Assembly: GCA_946540005.1 (NCBI GenBank)
Contig: CAMNHY010000001.1
Location: 62,001-126,000 of the forward strand
From: an uncultured Clostridium sp.
Lineage (GTDB): Bacteria > Bacillota_I > Bacilli_A > Acholeplasmatales > Anaeroplasmataceae
DNA: 64,000 nt
Reading direction: 5' to 3'
The notes beneath the pieces were generated by a model. The model was given only the letters and a program-made list of their open reading frames with translations. It was not told the origin of the DNA and did not search any database. A program made the translations under genes and the position numbers. This document shows, one piece after another, positions 63,996 through 64,000 of this stretch (position 1 is its first letter; each line of letters opens with the position of its first letter).

Positions 63996-64000
63996 ATGAA
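63996..64000 (+). CDS. start of a further gene (cut by window end)
   Basis: AAAGGAGG at 63982-63989 stands seven bases before an ATG at 63996. Only five bases of the frame are visible. A fourth member of the surface-protein operon or its signal peptidase is likely from position, but nothing in the sequence shows which. Confidence 0.5.

Noticed and set aside
1-64000. CRISPR arrays, insertion sequences, prophage genes
   Set aside because: No regular repeat-spacer pattern, transposase, integrase or phage structural gene was seen anywhere in the window.

Overview
The window comes from an AT-rich, Gram-positive-type bacterium. Evidence: lipoboxes on many exported proteins, strong AGGAGG Shine-Dalgarno sites, consensus sigma-A promoters, cre-like operators, and a Bacilli-style S10-spc-alpha ribosomal cluster and tmk-holB-ricT-yabB-rsmI cluster. 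TGG encodes Trp and no reading frame needs TGA=Trp, so the code is standard. I infer an uncultured, Mollicutes-related or Erysipelotrichia-like member of the Bacilli, probably from a plant-fed gut (pectinases, small genes, tight operons). The exact lineage cannot be fixed from the sequence alone.

Layout. 1-4182: one-carbon folate operon (partial fhs, an HprK/PEPCK-like P-loop protein, folD). 4183-13513: pectin locus (pectin methylesterase, a carbohydrate-binding-type lipoprotein, a PL9 pectate lyase) behind a perfect promoter with a cre-like operator. 13605-20007: a hypothetical protein, a MATE pump, and a YfhO / GT2 / GtrA set like the polyprenyl-phosphate-sugar systems that glycosylate teichoic acids. 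20128-21642: PTS enzyme I. 21696-23452: an ABC exporter split by a frameshift at an A-run. 23600-25444: PL1 pectate lyase with the same promoter/operator layout as the first pectin locus. 25562-39604: S10-spc-alpha ribosomal protein operons with secY, adk, infA, rpoA, a structured S10 leader and a structured, unassigned RNA before infA. 39835-43235: a small lipoprotein and the ECF module ecfA1-ecfA2-ecfT. 43216-48438: truA, tmk, holB, ricT, yabB-like methyltransferase, a small acidic protein, rsmI. 48552-49526: a DUF6273-like lipoprotein. 49659-54438: a GGDEF-GAF-GGDEF-EAL protein and metG. 54441-56481: a YitT-type membrane protein and an unknown anchored protein.

56500-64000 is the most interesting part, a cyclic-dinucleotide circuit. 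A GEMM-I riboswitch with its own terminator precedes an operon of two membrane GGDEF/EAL proteins. One looks like an active phosphodiesterase. The other has degenerate GGDEF and EAL motifs and may be a receptor. Next comes a perfect promoter and a leader with two back-to-back GEMM-I aptamers feeding one terminator. It controls at least three exported proteins with TasA/SipW-type N-termini and a shared C-terminal motif, probably surface or matrix fibre proteins. Both tandem aptamers carry A, not G, at the ligand-selecting position 20, and their P1 helices share the same four bases, so they may respond to cGAMP or compete with each other.

Sugar control (CcpA-like sites at pectinase, ptsI and lipoprotein genes) and cyclic-dinucleotide control (riboswitches) together suggest an organism that attaches to and digests plant pectin and switches a surface matrix on and off. 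That last link is inference.
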